Source: an uncultured Lachnospiraceae bacterium
Lineage (GTDB): Bacteria > Bacillota > Clostridia > Lachnospirales > Lachnospiraceae
NCBI GenBank assembly: GCA_948468325.1
Contig: CAOKHR010000002.1
Location: 1 to 30,800, forward strand
Length of the DNA stretch: 30,800 nucleotides
Direction of reading: 5' to 3'
Shown here: positions 17,745 to 25,369 of the stretch, piece by piece
Numbering within the stretch: the first letter of the stretch is position 1
How the letters are laid out: each line of letters opens with the position of its first letter
Notes under the pieces: model-generated
What the model was told of the DNA's origin: nothing
Database searches by the model: none
Seen by the model: only the letters and a program-made list of their open reading frames with translations
Program-made: the position numbers and the translations under genes

Positions 17745-18522
17745 ATAATAGTGCAAATGATTGTAATGCATTATGATGACAGAGAATTTTATGATGCTCA
17801 ATAAAAAATGCTTCCGTAGCTGCAGTAACAATTCCCTGATTCGCATATTCGGCTAATATATTACAGACTTTATTAAAAATTTCCGGTGAAAGGCTGTTTT
17901 TGTGCAAAACCAGATAGTATCTGTGATTGATTTCATCTTTGAAAAGAGAATTGTCACCTTCATAAAAGCCTTTTAAAATATGGGCAAGCCTTATAATATC
18001 CGAAAGATTGTTAAACACAAACATCTTTGTCAAGTCAATCGGCACGTTAATATCTTCTTTTAGCTGAGTATCGGCAGCAGTTTTTCTTTTAACACTTTCT
18101 TTTTCAGAAACAGTATTATTTGTATCTGTTTTCTTTTCTTCTGAAATTTTTCGGAATAAATCCAAAATATCATCTGCACCTTCAGAGAATATTTCACTGG
18201 TGCCGTTATCGGTAAAATCGTCATAGCCTTCCGGTAAATCAGAAAATTTAGAAAAACGCGTATCTAATTCTTCCGGATACTCAACTTTTGTGATAATCAA
18301 AATAATTGACTCTGACGAAAGAGGTATTGCTTCTATCATAAGAGGAATATCCTCTGCTTCAAAACCAAATTCATAATTTGCCTGCTGCATCATATCGTGG
18401 AAAAGAAGTTTTGCCTTTTCTGTTCCATACGCCAATTCGCTTAATTTTAAATGCCGGTTGGCAAGATCCTGATGTGTCAGTGTGCAGCGAATCTGATTAT
18501 CATTTACTTTTTCAATTTTCAT
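17743..18522 (-). CDS. mecA: Adaptor protein MecA
   Basis: MecA family adaptors deliver substrates to the ClpC-ClpP protease and, in B. subtilis, restrain competence. This 259-residue protein starts MKIEKVNDNQIRCTLTHQDL, the typical N-terminal substrate-binding domain (about 1-85). An acidic, low-complexity linker follows (about 85-160, rich in Asp, Glu and Ser). The C-terminal ClpC-binding domain covers about 165-255, with VFNNLSDIIRLAH and YYLVLH. Length and layout are normal. AAGGAAG lies just before the ATG at 18522. A near-consensus promoter sits upstream. Confidence 0.9.
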   Translation of the reverse strand: MKIEKVNDNQIRCTLTHQDLANRHLKLSELAYGTEKAKLLFHDMMQQANYEFGFEAEDIPLMIEAIPLSSESIILIITKVEYPEELDTRFSKFSDLPEGYDDFTDNGTSEIFSEGADDILDLFRKISEEKKTDTNNTVSEKESVKRKTAADTQLKEDINVPIDLTKMFVFNNLSDIIRLAHILKGFYEGDNSLFKDEINHRYYLVLHKNSLSPEIFNKVCNILAEYANQGIVTAATEAFFIEHHKILCHHNALQSFALL

Positions 18523-18563
18523 ATTCTCACTTCCTTATTTGAAAAATCAGATAAATCTCTTAC

Positions 18564-18592
18564 ATTATAATCAAATAGTTATTGGATGTAAA
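18564..18592 (-). promoter_or_regulatory. Promoter for mecA
   Basis: On the minus strand TTTACA (18592-18587) and TATAAT (18569-18564) are separated by exactly 17 bases, about 42 bases before the mecA start. Confidence 0.7.
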
Positions 18593-18635
18593 GTATAGTT
18601 TCATATTAAATATTTATAAAATAATGGAAAATCTA

Positions 18636-18664
18636 TTGAAATTGTTATTTGATTATGATATAAG
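18636..18664 (+). promoter_or_regulatory. Promoter for the kinase/ATPase-like operon
   Basis: TTGAAA (18636-18641) and TATAAG (18659-18664) are 17 bases apart and about 30 bases before the kinase start. Confidence 0.5.
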
Positions 18665-18694
18665 TACCTTAAGAGATGCTTTTTCCGATAAATT

Positions 18695-20113
18695 ATGGAA
18701 GGAGCGATGAAAATAGAAGAAGTAATCTGGTTTGACCGATATATGATTCTTTCAGAATTAGGAAGAGGAAGCGGCAGTATCGTATATCTGGCCAGACATC
18801 AAAAACTGGGTGAGTATCGTGCAATCAAGAGAATTTCAAAAGATACAGATTCCGCCTGGCAGATTCGGGAGGCAGAAATCCTGAATCATCTGAAACATCC
18901 GAAAATTCCCGATATTTATGATATGGAAGAAGATGAAGAAGCCTATTATATCATAGAGGAATATATTGAGGGTGAATCTTTAGAAGCGTTTATGCTTCAA
19001 TCATCATTTATTACCCCGGATTTTATATATCATATCATTATGGAAGTTGCAGAAATCTTAGATTATATGCATCATCTGAAACCGAATCCTATGATATATC
19101 AGGATTTAAAACCTGAACATATTATTTTAGGAAAAGAAAGTATTAAACTGATTGATTTTGGTATTGCCTCTTATTTAGGGGAGTCAGGGAATAAATTTCA
19201 AAATTACGGGACACCTGAATTTTGTGCGCCGGAAAAGGTTAAAGAGGCAAAAGTCAGTATTCAGACAGACGTTTACAGTATAGGAAAACTGCTTGAGAAA
19301 CTGATTTGTGCCGAAGAAGAACAAAAGTCCCGTTATCTTATGCATATTGCAAAAAGAGCCATGAATCCTGATCTGTCAGAACGTTATAATTCTGTCAGGT
19401 CATTTATGGGAGATTTTGCAAAACAAATGCAGTCACAAAATAATTCAAATTATCAGAAGCATCTCTTAAAAAAAATCGTTGTAGCCGGCAGTCAGCCGCG
19501 AATCGGAACAACTCATCTGTCAATTTCATTTACCGAATATCTGAACCAGAAAAATATAATGACGGTATATCAGGAAAAGAACCCCAGTGAAAATATGCGA
19601 ATGACCATTCAATCGGGTGGATTTACGAAAGAAGGCGGACTTTACCGCAGAGGGAATTTCTATGGCATGCCTGTATATGGAGAAGGTATAGAGGTAAAGG
19701 CTCCTCAAAATGCTGTTTCAATTTTAGATTATGGAGCAGATATTAAAGGAGCCTTGCGTGAAAAAGCAGATCTTTTTCTTCTTGTAACGGGAAGCAGAGA
19801 ATGGGAGATTAAATATGCAGATTTCGCTTATGACAAAGTAAAAAAAGAAGATAGTCTTGTAATTATCACAAATTACGGGAATATTCCTCAGGCAAAACAA
19901 TATGCCAGAAGATATGCACAGACTGTATATTGTTTTCCATTGGATTTAAATCCCTTTTTGATGACAAAGGAAAAGGAGAGGTTGTTTGAAGGATTGCTGG
20001 AAAATAAAGGAGAAAACAATAAGAAGTATTGGAATTGCCGGAAATGTCCGCGGCAGTGGAACAACGCACTTATCCGTGGCATTGGCAAATTATGCAGCAA
20101 GCGGACTGAGTGA
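18695..20113 (+). CDS. Atypical Ser/Thr kinase fused to a P-loop-like domain
   Basis: Residues about 15-245 form a Hanks-type kinase. Visible parts are the glycine loop LGRGSGSIVYLA (22-33), the ATP lysine in RAIKRI (Lys45), the catalytic loop YQDLKPEHI (135-143), DFG at 154-156 and APE at 178-180. The catalytic-loop Asn is replaced by His142, so activity may be altered. No membrane helix or PASTA repeats follow. Instead, residues about 258-435 resemble a MinD/CpaE-like fold with AGSQPRIGTTHLS (264-276), where the Walker A lysine is missing. The last 40 or so residues are probably non-homologous tail read over the next gene. The start may instead be ATG 18707; AAGGAG at 18699-18704 is too close for certainty. 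The next gene repeats the P-loop-like domain, so they likely act together. Confidence 0.78.
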   Translation: MEGAMKIEEVIWFDRYMILSELGRGSGSIVYLARHQKLGEYRAIKRISKDTDSAWQIREAEILNHLKHPKIPDIYDMEEDEEAYYIIEEYIEGESLEAFMLQSSFITPDFIYHIIMEVAEILDYMHHLKPNPMIYQDLKPEHIILGKESIKLIDFGIASYLGESGNKFQNYGTPEFCAPEKVKEAKVSIQTDVYSIGKLLEKLICAEEEQKSRYLMHIAKRAMNPDLSERYNSVRSFMGDFAKQMQSQNNSNYQKHLLKKIVVAGSQPRIGTTHLSISFTEYLNQKNIMTVYQEKNPSENMRMTIQSGGFTKEGGLYRRGNFYGMPVYGEGIEVKAPQNAVSILDYGADIKGALREKADLFLLVTGSREWEIKYADFAYDKVKKEDSLVIITNYGNIPQAKQYARRYAQTVYCFPLDLNPFLMTKEKERLFEGLLENKGENNKKYWNCRKCPRQWNNALIRGIGKLCSKRTE

Positions 20114-20621
20114 AAAAACTGCTTATCTGGAACTTCATAAATACGGAGAAATGAAGCATTGGAAAAAACCGAATGAAAAAGGATATTTTGAAGATTATAG
20201 GATTCACTATTATCCGGATTTCAAACAGGAACAGATACCAATTCTTTTAAACTACGGATATGAAAAAATTATTATGGATTTTGGAGATGCATATTCTGTT
20301 TATCGGGAAGAAATTTTAAGATGTGACAAAAAAATTTTTTTGTTAAATTTAAATCCCTGGCAGGAATATGCAGCTGAAAAAACAGCAGAAGATCTGCAGA
20401 AGAAAGAATGGGGAAATATACATCCGATTTATGCCAGTGTAAACGCGCAAAATATGATAAAGAAAGAAATTGAAAAAAAGTATGGGATACAGATCATGGA
20501 AATTCCTTTTATAAAAAACCCCAGATTGCTCCAGGCAGAAGATTTTTTATGTATGGATTTCATTTTAGGACAGTCTGCTGCAAAAGTAAAAAAAAGAAAG
20601 TCATTGATACCCATTCGATAA
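19986..20621 (+). CDS. P-loop-like (MinD/CpaE-related) protein paralogous to the kinase C-terminus
   Basis: This 211-residue product is in the +1 frame relative to the kinase gene and overlaps it by 128 bases. Its start IGIAGNVRGSGTTHLSVALA closely parallels VVAGSQPRIGTTHLSISF in the kinase tail, including loss of the Walker A lysine, so the two are probably products of a domain duplication. Later parts EKIIMDFGDAY and KKIFLLNLNPWQEYAAE fit the Walker B-like and following strands of the fold. The last 12 residues are basic. TTG 19986 is the proposed start because AAGGAG (19973-19978) lies seven bases upstream. A start farther downstream, near AAAGGAG at 19996-20002, would need a rare ATA codon. 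Relatives I recall sit with Tad-type pilus or forkhead-associated proteins; none are seen here. Confidence 0.68.
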   Translation: MKDCWKIKEKTIRSIGIAGNVRGSGTTHLSVALANYAASGLSEKTAYLELHKYGEMKHWKKPNEKGYFEDYRIHYYPDFKQEQIPILLNYGYEKIIMDFGDAYSVYREEILRCDKKIFLLNLNPWQEYAAEKTAEDLQKKEWGNIHPIYASVNAQNMIKKEIEKKYGIQIMEIPFIKNPRLLQAEDFLCMDFILGQSAAKVKKRKSLIPIR

Positions 20622-20682
20622 AAAAAGTAGTTTTTCACAAAACGCAGTTGTGCATTCTTTAGGTAAAGTGAGGGTATTGCAT

Positions 20683-20892
20683 ATGAGCAATGACGGGAAA
20701 ATGCAGCTATTTGTAGAACTGCAGAAAATAGAACAAAAGGGAATTACGCTTTGGCTGGAAGGAGTGCCCAGTAATTCACTCAGAATAATGGATGCAATTT
20801 TTGTAAATGAAGACAATGCATACATGCGCGATTATATTTATGATGAGGGGGTGCTAAAAGAACTGCGTTTTGACAGAGTCTGCGATTTTTAG
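20683..20892 (+). CDS. Small protein of unknown function
   Basis: From ATG 20683 the product has 69 residues, MSNDGKMQLFVELQKIEQKG at the start and RFDRVCDF at the end. It is acidic, has no membrane segment and contains one cysteine, near the C-terminus. GTGAGGG (20668-20674) is a plausible weak ribosome binding site. A GTG start at 20650 would add 11 residues but has no binding site. I do not recognise the family. It lies 61 bases after the P-loop-like gene and points the same way, so it may be the third member of that operon. Confidence 0.55.
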   Translation: MSNDGKMQLFVELQKIEQKGITLWLEGVPSNSLRIMDAIFVNEDNAYMRDYIYDEGVLKELRFDRVCDF

Positions 20893-21021
20893 GTTTTGTC
20901 AGATGCAATTAAATAATTGTAACAATGTAAACACGGGATTATTGCAATGAATACATTCTGATTCAGGAATCCTCAATGCCGGATAGGAATGTCAGATAAA
21001 AAGATAAAAAGACAAACTTAA

Positions 21022-21056
21022 AGCCCCTTGCAGAATTATGCGAGGGGCTATATTTG
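21022..21056. terminator. Bidirectional terminator between the small gene and the GH18 gene
   Basis: AGCCCCTTGC (21022-21031) pairs with GCGAGGGGCT (21040-21049), with one G-U pair and an 8-base loop. It lies just after the GH18 stop (read on the minus strand) and about 130 bases after the small plus-strand gene. The bases 20893-21021 hold nothing else that I recognise. Confidence 0.75.
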
Positions 21057-21062
21057 ACTTTT

Positions 21063-22799
21063 TCAGTTCATATATTTTAAGATTGTATCCCATAAAGTGC
21101 TGTCTTCCAGTCCAAGTTTCCAGAAAGACATACCTGCAAGATTTTTTTCTGATGCGGCCTGAAGTCTTAATTCCATGGATCTGACATCTTCCAGCCATAT
21201 TTTATAAGTTATTTCATTATTGACATATTCTGCATAATACTGTCCGTCTTCTTCTGACCATACGGCTTCTACTCCGTTGACAGACACCATATTCCACGCT
21301 TCTTTCATATTGACTGCCTGGGAAGATAGCTCGTATGGAACATAATCATCAGATGCTGCTTCTACGTCATCCGCGGCTTCTTTTGGAGTTTCTATCCATA
21401 CTCTTGTAAAAAACGGGGCTCCCAGTATGGTTTGATTTGCGGGAACTTCTTTTAAAGTATCTTCGATTCCCTGTGTTACAAATCCGATAGATGCTACGGA
21501 ACCTTCATCTGAACCGACATAATGTTCATCATATCCCATGATAATAATATAATCTGCAAAATTTGCCTGTTCGCTTCTGTTGTAAAAAGAAGTAAATTCT
21601 GACGGTACATAATTATCCACTGATAATACGATTCCATTATTTTCACATTTTAACGAAAGTTCACGGATAAACTGGATATAACCCTCTCCGGCTTCTACAC
21701 TTAAGGATTCGAAATCTACATTAATGCCATCAAAATTATACTGAATCGCTGCTGCAATTAATTGATTCACCATATTTGTTCTTTTGGAAGTATGTGTCAG
21801 TACATCGGTAGAGTCTGCTTCCGTATTTTCTAAATTGCTCACCAGCGCCCACACATCAATATCCTGACTGTGGCAATAATCTACGTATTCTTTGCTGGAA
21901 AGGTTCATGAGATTTCCTTCATTGTCATTTAAATAAAACCAGGTAGGAGAAATAACATTCAGGCCTTTGGTAGATGAAATGACATCTGCTATTGTATTGT
22001 TGGCGTCTTGTGTCGTAACCTGATGCCAGGCCATATTGATTTTTTCATCTTTTAAAATGTGAGAAAATTTTTCTTCTTCAAAAGAATGGTTATAGCGTTT
22101 CTTTTCTTCCTCACCAAGCCTTTTTTTAAGAATGTAGCCAATAATTCCGCTTTCTGTTGCAACCTTATCCCAGTCATCTCCGCTTTCTAAAACAAATAAA
22201 GTATCTTCTTCTGTTACCTCTGCAAGAATCGGGCTTTTGATACCGCCTTTGCAGCGGATCTGCGTATCTTTTTTAACCGGAACTAAAGTGACATCCTCCC
22301 AGTTGGTAGTTACTGTAATTCTGTTTGGGTTTTCATAAAAATTATAATCAAGGTCTGTAAACTTCTTTACATAATCCATGGCAATGTAGGAAGTTTTTGC
22401 ATCTGCATATACAATTTCATAGTTTTCAGTATGCTTTTCTTTTGTGACATAATAGTCTTTGCTGGAAGCAGAAGCGGATATAATGTCATCTGCCGTTGTA
22501 TATAACAAGAGATTTTCATTCGAGTCCCAGTAAAAGCGGCTGTTAAACAATTCTCTTACTGTTTCATATTCTACATACACCATACCGTTTTTTAAAACTG
22601 CCTGCTGCGGAATAATTTCATGATTTAATACAATAGCCGTTGATGTATCCTCTGTAAGCCCGTAATATTCATATAAATCCTGTACGTCTTTCGAAGGTGT
22701 GTATTTATTTATAATTTTACCTGCGATAAGTATCAGAATAATGATAACAACAACGGCTGCTATTAATATGACAGTCTGCTGTATGCGCTTTTTCTCCAT
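21063..22799 (-). CDS. Membrane-anchored GH18 family hydrolase with SH3-like domain
   Basis: The 578-residue product begins with a single N-terminal membrane helix (about 9-31). A copper-amine-oxidase-N-like region follows (about 65-165, for example NGMVYVEYETVRELF), then an SH3-like domain (about 172-228). From about 250 comes a GH18 catalytic barrel. The catalytic motif is DGINVDFE at 357-364, with Glu364 as the predicted acid. The first inner Asp of DGxDxDxE is Asn360, as in the YaaH/SleL spore-cortex enzymes. These enzymes cut N-acetylglucosamine-containing wall polymers. AGGAGG at 22815-22810 precedes the ATG. It lies downstream of sigma and anti-sigma genes on the same strand, so cell-wall work is likely. 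Substrate is not determined. Confidence 0.85.
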   Translation of the reverse strand: MEKKRIQQTVILIAAVVVIIILILIAGKIINKYTPSKDVQDLYEYYGLTEDTSTAIVLNHEIIPQQAVLKNGMVYVEYETVRELFNSRFYWDSNENLLLYTTADDIISASASSKDYYVTKEKHTENYEIVYADAKTSYIAMDYVKKFTDLDYNFYENPNRITVTTNWEDVTLVPVKKDTQIRCKGGIKSPILAEVTEEDTLFVLESGDDWDKVATESGIIGYILKKRLGEEEKKRYNHSFEEEKFSHILKDEKINMAWHQVTTQDANNTIADVISSTKGLNVISPTWFYLNDNEGNLMNLSSKEYVDYCHSQDIDVWALVSNLENTEADSTDVLTHTSKRTNMVNQLIAAAIQYNFDGINVDFESLSVEAGEGYIQFIRELSLKCENNGIVLSVDNYVPSEFTSFYNRSEQANFADYIIIMGYDEHYVGSDEGSVASIGFVTQGIEDTLKEVPANQTILGAPFFTRVWIETPKEAADDVEAASDDYVPYELSSQAVNMKEAWNMVSVNGVEAVWSEEDGQYYAEYVNNEITYKIWLEDVRSMELRLQAASEKNLAGMSFWKLGLEDSTLWDTILKYMN

Positions 22800-22815
22800 C
22801 CGTAATTTCCTCCTG

Positions 22816-22863
22816 TGGTATAATATCTGTCAGCATTATACCATATCAGAACGGAGATTTAAA
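22816..22863 (-). promoter_or_regulatory. Promoter of the GH18 gene with 9-bp palindrome over the -10
   Basis: On the minus strand TTTAAA (22863-22858) is 17 bases from TATAAT (22840-22835). A perfect inverted repeat, TGGTATAAT (22816-22824) and ATTATACCA (22835-22843), overlaps the -10 box and the start region. It could be an operator or an mRNA-leader hairpin. Confidence 0.5.
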
Positions 22864-22864
22864 T

Positions 22865-23770
22865 TTAATTTTTTAAAATTCCGCTGACTGCATCATTTGG
22901 AATCTCAAATTCCACACAGCCCATATACATTGGGGCTACGTCACCTTCATCAAAACAGATTACGATATTCCCACTGCTGTTTAAATAAAACGATGTTTCG
23001 TCCGTAATTTTCTCAAAATTCCATTCGGGAATTTCTTCATTATCAACCCAGTAGACGATATTTTCATCTTCTTTCATCTGGTTTTTCATCTGTTCTTTGA
23101 TATTTTCGCTGATAACTGTAAGGTAATCCGAACCATTGGAAAAAAGATCCTTTAAGGCGAGGCGGTTTCCGGTTTTTAAATCAATTGTATAAAAATAATC
23201 CCATTCTGCGCCGCTTCCTGCTCCCTGGTAACAAATTAATTTCAATGTAAAATAATCGTCTGTTGTGGCAATTGTTTCATGTTTTATGATAACATCCTGA
23301 TATCCTTCTTTATCTTTTATTTCTTCTTTAAATTCGGTAAGAATATCGTCTGTAATTTTTTGGATTTCGGTATTGATTTCTTTTGTTGTTTTTTCCAGAT
23401 TCTTTTGCACTTCTTTTTCTGTTCCGGATTCGGTTTCTATCTGGTCTGCAATCAACTCAGGAACCTCTATGTCTGCTTTGTGGCGGTCATCTTCATACTG
23501 GTAGTCCCGAAAAGTCACAACTTCCACCAGTTTTCCGAGAACCGGAATATGGCTCATGGCATAAGCAGCTTCTTTGGATATATTCGGAATTAAAATCAAT
23601 GCCGCTGCAGCCGCAGCTACGGATACTTTAAAGACAATATGCTTATTATTTTTATTAACTTTTGCTTTTTTTGCGTTTTCTATATTTTTTTTCATTTTAT
23701 CCACCTGTTCCTTTGACATTTCAATTTGATTGTAATCATTTTTAAGAGTTTTCATTTTTTCATTATCCAT
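22865..23770 (-). CDS. rsiV: RsiV-type anti-sigma factor (DUF4163/DUF3298)
   Basis: The 301-residue product has a short basic N-terminal cytoplasmic part (about 1-43) that should hold the sigma factor. One membrane helix follows (about 44-63) with an AYA motif at 69-71, the kind of site cut by signal peptidase. The extracellular region is rich in Lys and Glu, then shows the DUF4163/DUF3298 pattern (YFTLKLICYQGAGSGAEWDY, KDLFSNGSDYL, EWNFEKITDE). RsiV in B. subtilis and Clostridioides difficile binds lysozyme, which triggers its cleavage and frees sigma V. By family the same is likely here. The start at 23770 follows GGAGG; an upstream in-frame start overlaps the sigma gene and is rejected. 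It is 29 bases after the sigma stop. Confidence 0.85.
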   Translation of the reverse strand: MDNEKMKTLKNDYNQIEMSKEQVDKMKKNIENAKKAKVNKNNKHIVFKVSVAAAAAALILIPNISKEAAYAMSHIPVLGKLVEVVTFRDYQYEDDRHKADIEVPELIADQIETESGTEKEVQKNLEKTTKEINTEIQKITDDILTEFKEEIKDKEGYQDVIIKHETIATTDDYFTLKLICYQGAGSGAEWDYFYTIDLKTGNRLALKDLFSNGSDYLTVISENIKEQMKNQMKEDENIVYWVDNEEIPEWNFEKITDETSFYLNSSGNIVICFDEGDVAPMYMGCVEFEIPNDAVSGILKN

Positions 23771-23799
23771 ACTATACCTCCATAGATATTGTTTTGTTC

Positions 23800-24297
23800 T
23801 TATTCCCACTGCCATGCATCGGACAGTTCCAGCCTTAGCTTCTTTAATCCCCTGTAGAGACGGCTTTTGACTGTGCTTACATTTTCTTCCAGTACCTCGG
23901 CAATTTCTTCAAATTTCATCTCTTCGAAATACTTCAGTTCAATGACTGCTTTGTCTTTTGACGGTAATTCATCCAATGCACGTTTCAAATCAATCTCTTC
24001 ATACCGGTCTTCTTTTCCGGCTTCTGCATTTACCTCATCCAGAGAAAGATGTACTTCTTTTTTTACAAAACGAAAAATTTCGTTTAACATAATACGGTAA
24101 ATCCAGGTCTTGGCATATTCTTCTTTTTTTAAGGTACTGCTGTTTAAGATTGCTTTGTAGGCACCGTTTTGCACAATATCGGCGGCATCGTCTTCATTAT
24201 GTACATAACTGTATGCGAGACGATAATAACTGTTGTAATTTTCCATTAAGATTTGTTCTATCTGTTGTTCCTTTTTGTCTTTTCCCGGGAAAAACAT
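23800..24297 (-). CDS. sigV: ECF-type RNA polymerase sigma factor (SigV-like)
   Basis: The 165-residue product has sigma region 2 (YYRLAYSYVHNEDDAADIVQNGAYKA with the conserved DAADIVQ) and region 4 (ALDELPSKDKAVIELKYFEE, then a helix-turn-helix EIAEVLEENVSTVKSRLYRG). These are the two domains of extracytoplasmic-function sigma factors. Its pairing with an rsiV-type anti-sigma gene points to SigV, which directs lysozyme-resistance genes such as wall O-acetylation enzymes. ATG 24297 is chosen; AAAGGAGG at 24316-24309 lies 11 bases upstream, and a GTG at 24309 would overlap it. An ECF-type promoter upstream suggests autoregulation. Confidence 0.88.
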   Translation of the reverse strand: MFFPGKDKKEQQIEQILMENYNSYYRLAYSYVHNEDDAADIVQNGAYKAILNSSTLKKEEYAKTWIYRIMLNEIFRFVKKEVHLSLDEVNAEAGKEDRYEEIDLKRALDELPSKDKAVIELKYFEEMKFEEIAEVLEENVSTVKSRLYRGLKKLRLELSDAWQWE

Positions 24298-24332
24298 AGG
24301 ATTTAGCACCTCCTTTGTTGTATTCTAATAAT

Positions 24333-24361
24333 TAGACACCTGAACTTTGGAAAAAGTTTCA
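24333..24361 (-). promoter_or_regulatory. ECF-type promoter of the sigma factor gene
   Basis: On the minus strand TGAAAC (24361-24356) is followed after 17 bases by TGTCTA (24338-24333). This fits ECF promoters (AAC-type -35 and CGTC-type -10) and not the vegetative consensus. Position, about 36 bases before the sigma start, fits positive autoregulation. Confidence 0.7.
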
Positions 24362-24453
24362 TTTTTTTATAATATGAAATAGCATATTAGCGTGATTTTG
24401 TATATCCGAATGTATAAAAATGCAATTTAATCGGATTATTTCAAATTTTACAC

Positions 24454-24481
24454 TTGTTTTTATGCATAAAGATGGTACAAT
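24454..24481 (+). promoter_or_regulatory. Promoter for the amino-acid ABC operon
   Basis: TTGTTT (24454-24459) and TACAAT (24476-24481) are 16 bases apart, 36 bases before the start codon. Confidence 0.5.
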
Positions 24482-24517
24482 ATAAAATATTTGTGTGAAA
24501 AGGAAGGAGTTCTTATT

Positions 24518-25345
24518 ATGAAAAAAGCAGCAGCAATATTATGTTTAGCATTGACGATGGCATTTGCCGGATGCGGAAATTCAGATGACAATACAAATAC
24601 TCCGGATACAAATGGAGAGAAAAATTCTGAAAGCGTTTCCGGAACAGAAAGCGAACAAGATCCTCTTGCAGACGGTGTTTTAAATGTAGGAACAAATGCA
24701 GAATTTCCGCCGTTTGAATTTGTAGGTGACGACGGAGAGCCGGATGGCTTTGATATGGCTTTAATTAAAGCAATCGGGGAAAAAATGGGCGTAGATGTCG
24801 TAGTAGAGAATATGGAATTTGACTCTCTCGTAGCATCTATCGGAAGCAAAATTGACGTAGCAATCGCCGGTATGACGATTACAGACGAGCGTAAGAATAT
24901 GGTAGATTTTTCCGATGAATATTATGAAGCAGTACAGTATGTTATTGTTCCGGCAGATTCTGAAATTGCTTCCGCTGCAGATTTGGAAGGAAAGAATATC
25001 GGTGTGCAGCTTGGAACAACAGGAGATTTTATTGTAGAAGATATTAAAGATGCAACTGCGGCACAGTACAACAAAGCTGTAGATGCAGTAAATGATTTAC
25101 TGAACGGAAGAGTAGATGCAGTAATCGTCGATAAAAATCCGGCACAGGTATTCGGTGAGCAGTTTAAAGATGAAGTGAAGCTTTTCGACGGAGAAAGTCC
25201 GGAATTTGGATTTGAGAAAGAATACTATGCAATTGCTCTGCCAAAAGGCGATGAAGAGCTGGCAAAATCCGTAAATGACGCACTTGCAGAACTGAAAGCA
25301 GACGGAACGTTTGATGAATTGGTAACACAGTACATAGAAAACTAA
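24518..25345 (+). CDS. Polar amino-acid ABC transporter, substrate-binding lipoprotein
   Basis: The 275-residue protein has a lipoprotein signal: positive MKK, a hydrophobic stretch, and the lipobox AFAGC with lipid-modified Cys19. A Ser/Asn/Glu-rich linker follows (20-55). The SBP_bac_3 fold starts near 58 (VLNVGTNAEFPPFEFVGDDG), with GFDMALIKAIGEKMGV and the strand VAIAGMTITDERK, which is the amino-acid-binding signature. It binds a polar amino acid outside the membrane and hands it to the permease. Start 24518 is preceded by AAGGAG at 24504-24509. A longer in-frame start at 24491 is rejected because it destroys the signal peptide. The exact substrate (glutamine, cystine, arginine and others) is not visible. 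Confidence 0.93.
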   Translation: MKKAAAILCLALTMAFAGCGNSDDNTNTPDTNGEKNSESVSGTESEQDPLADGVLNVGTNAEFPPFEFVGDDGEPDGFDMALIKAIGEKMGVDVVVENMEFDSLVASIGSKIDVAIAGMTITDERKNMVDFSDEYYEAVQYVIVPADSEIASAADLEGKNIGVQLGTTGDFIVEDIKDATAAQYNKAVDAVNDLLNGRVDAVIVDKNPAQVFGEQFKDEVKLFDGESPEFGFEKEYYAIALPKGDEELAKSVNDALAELKADGTFDELVTQYIEN

Positions 25346-25369
25346 CGCAGACAGAATGGGAGAGAATCA

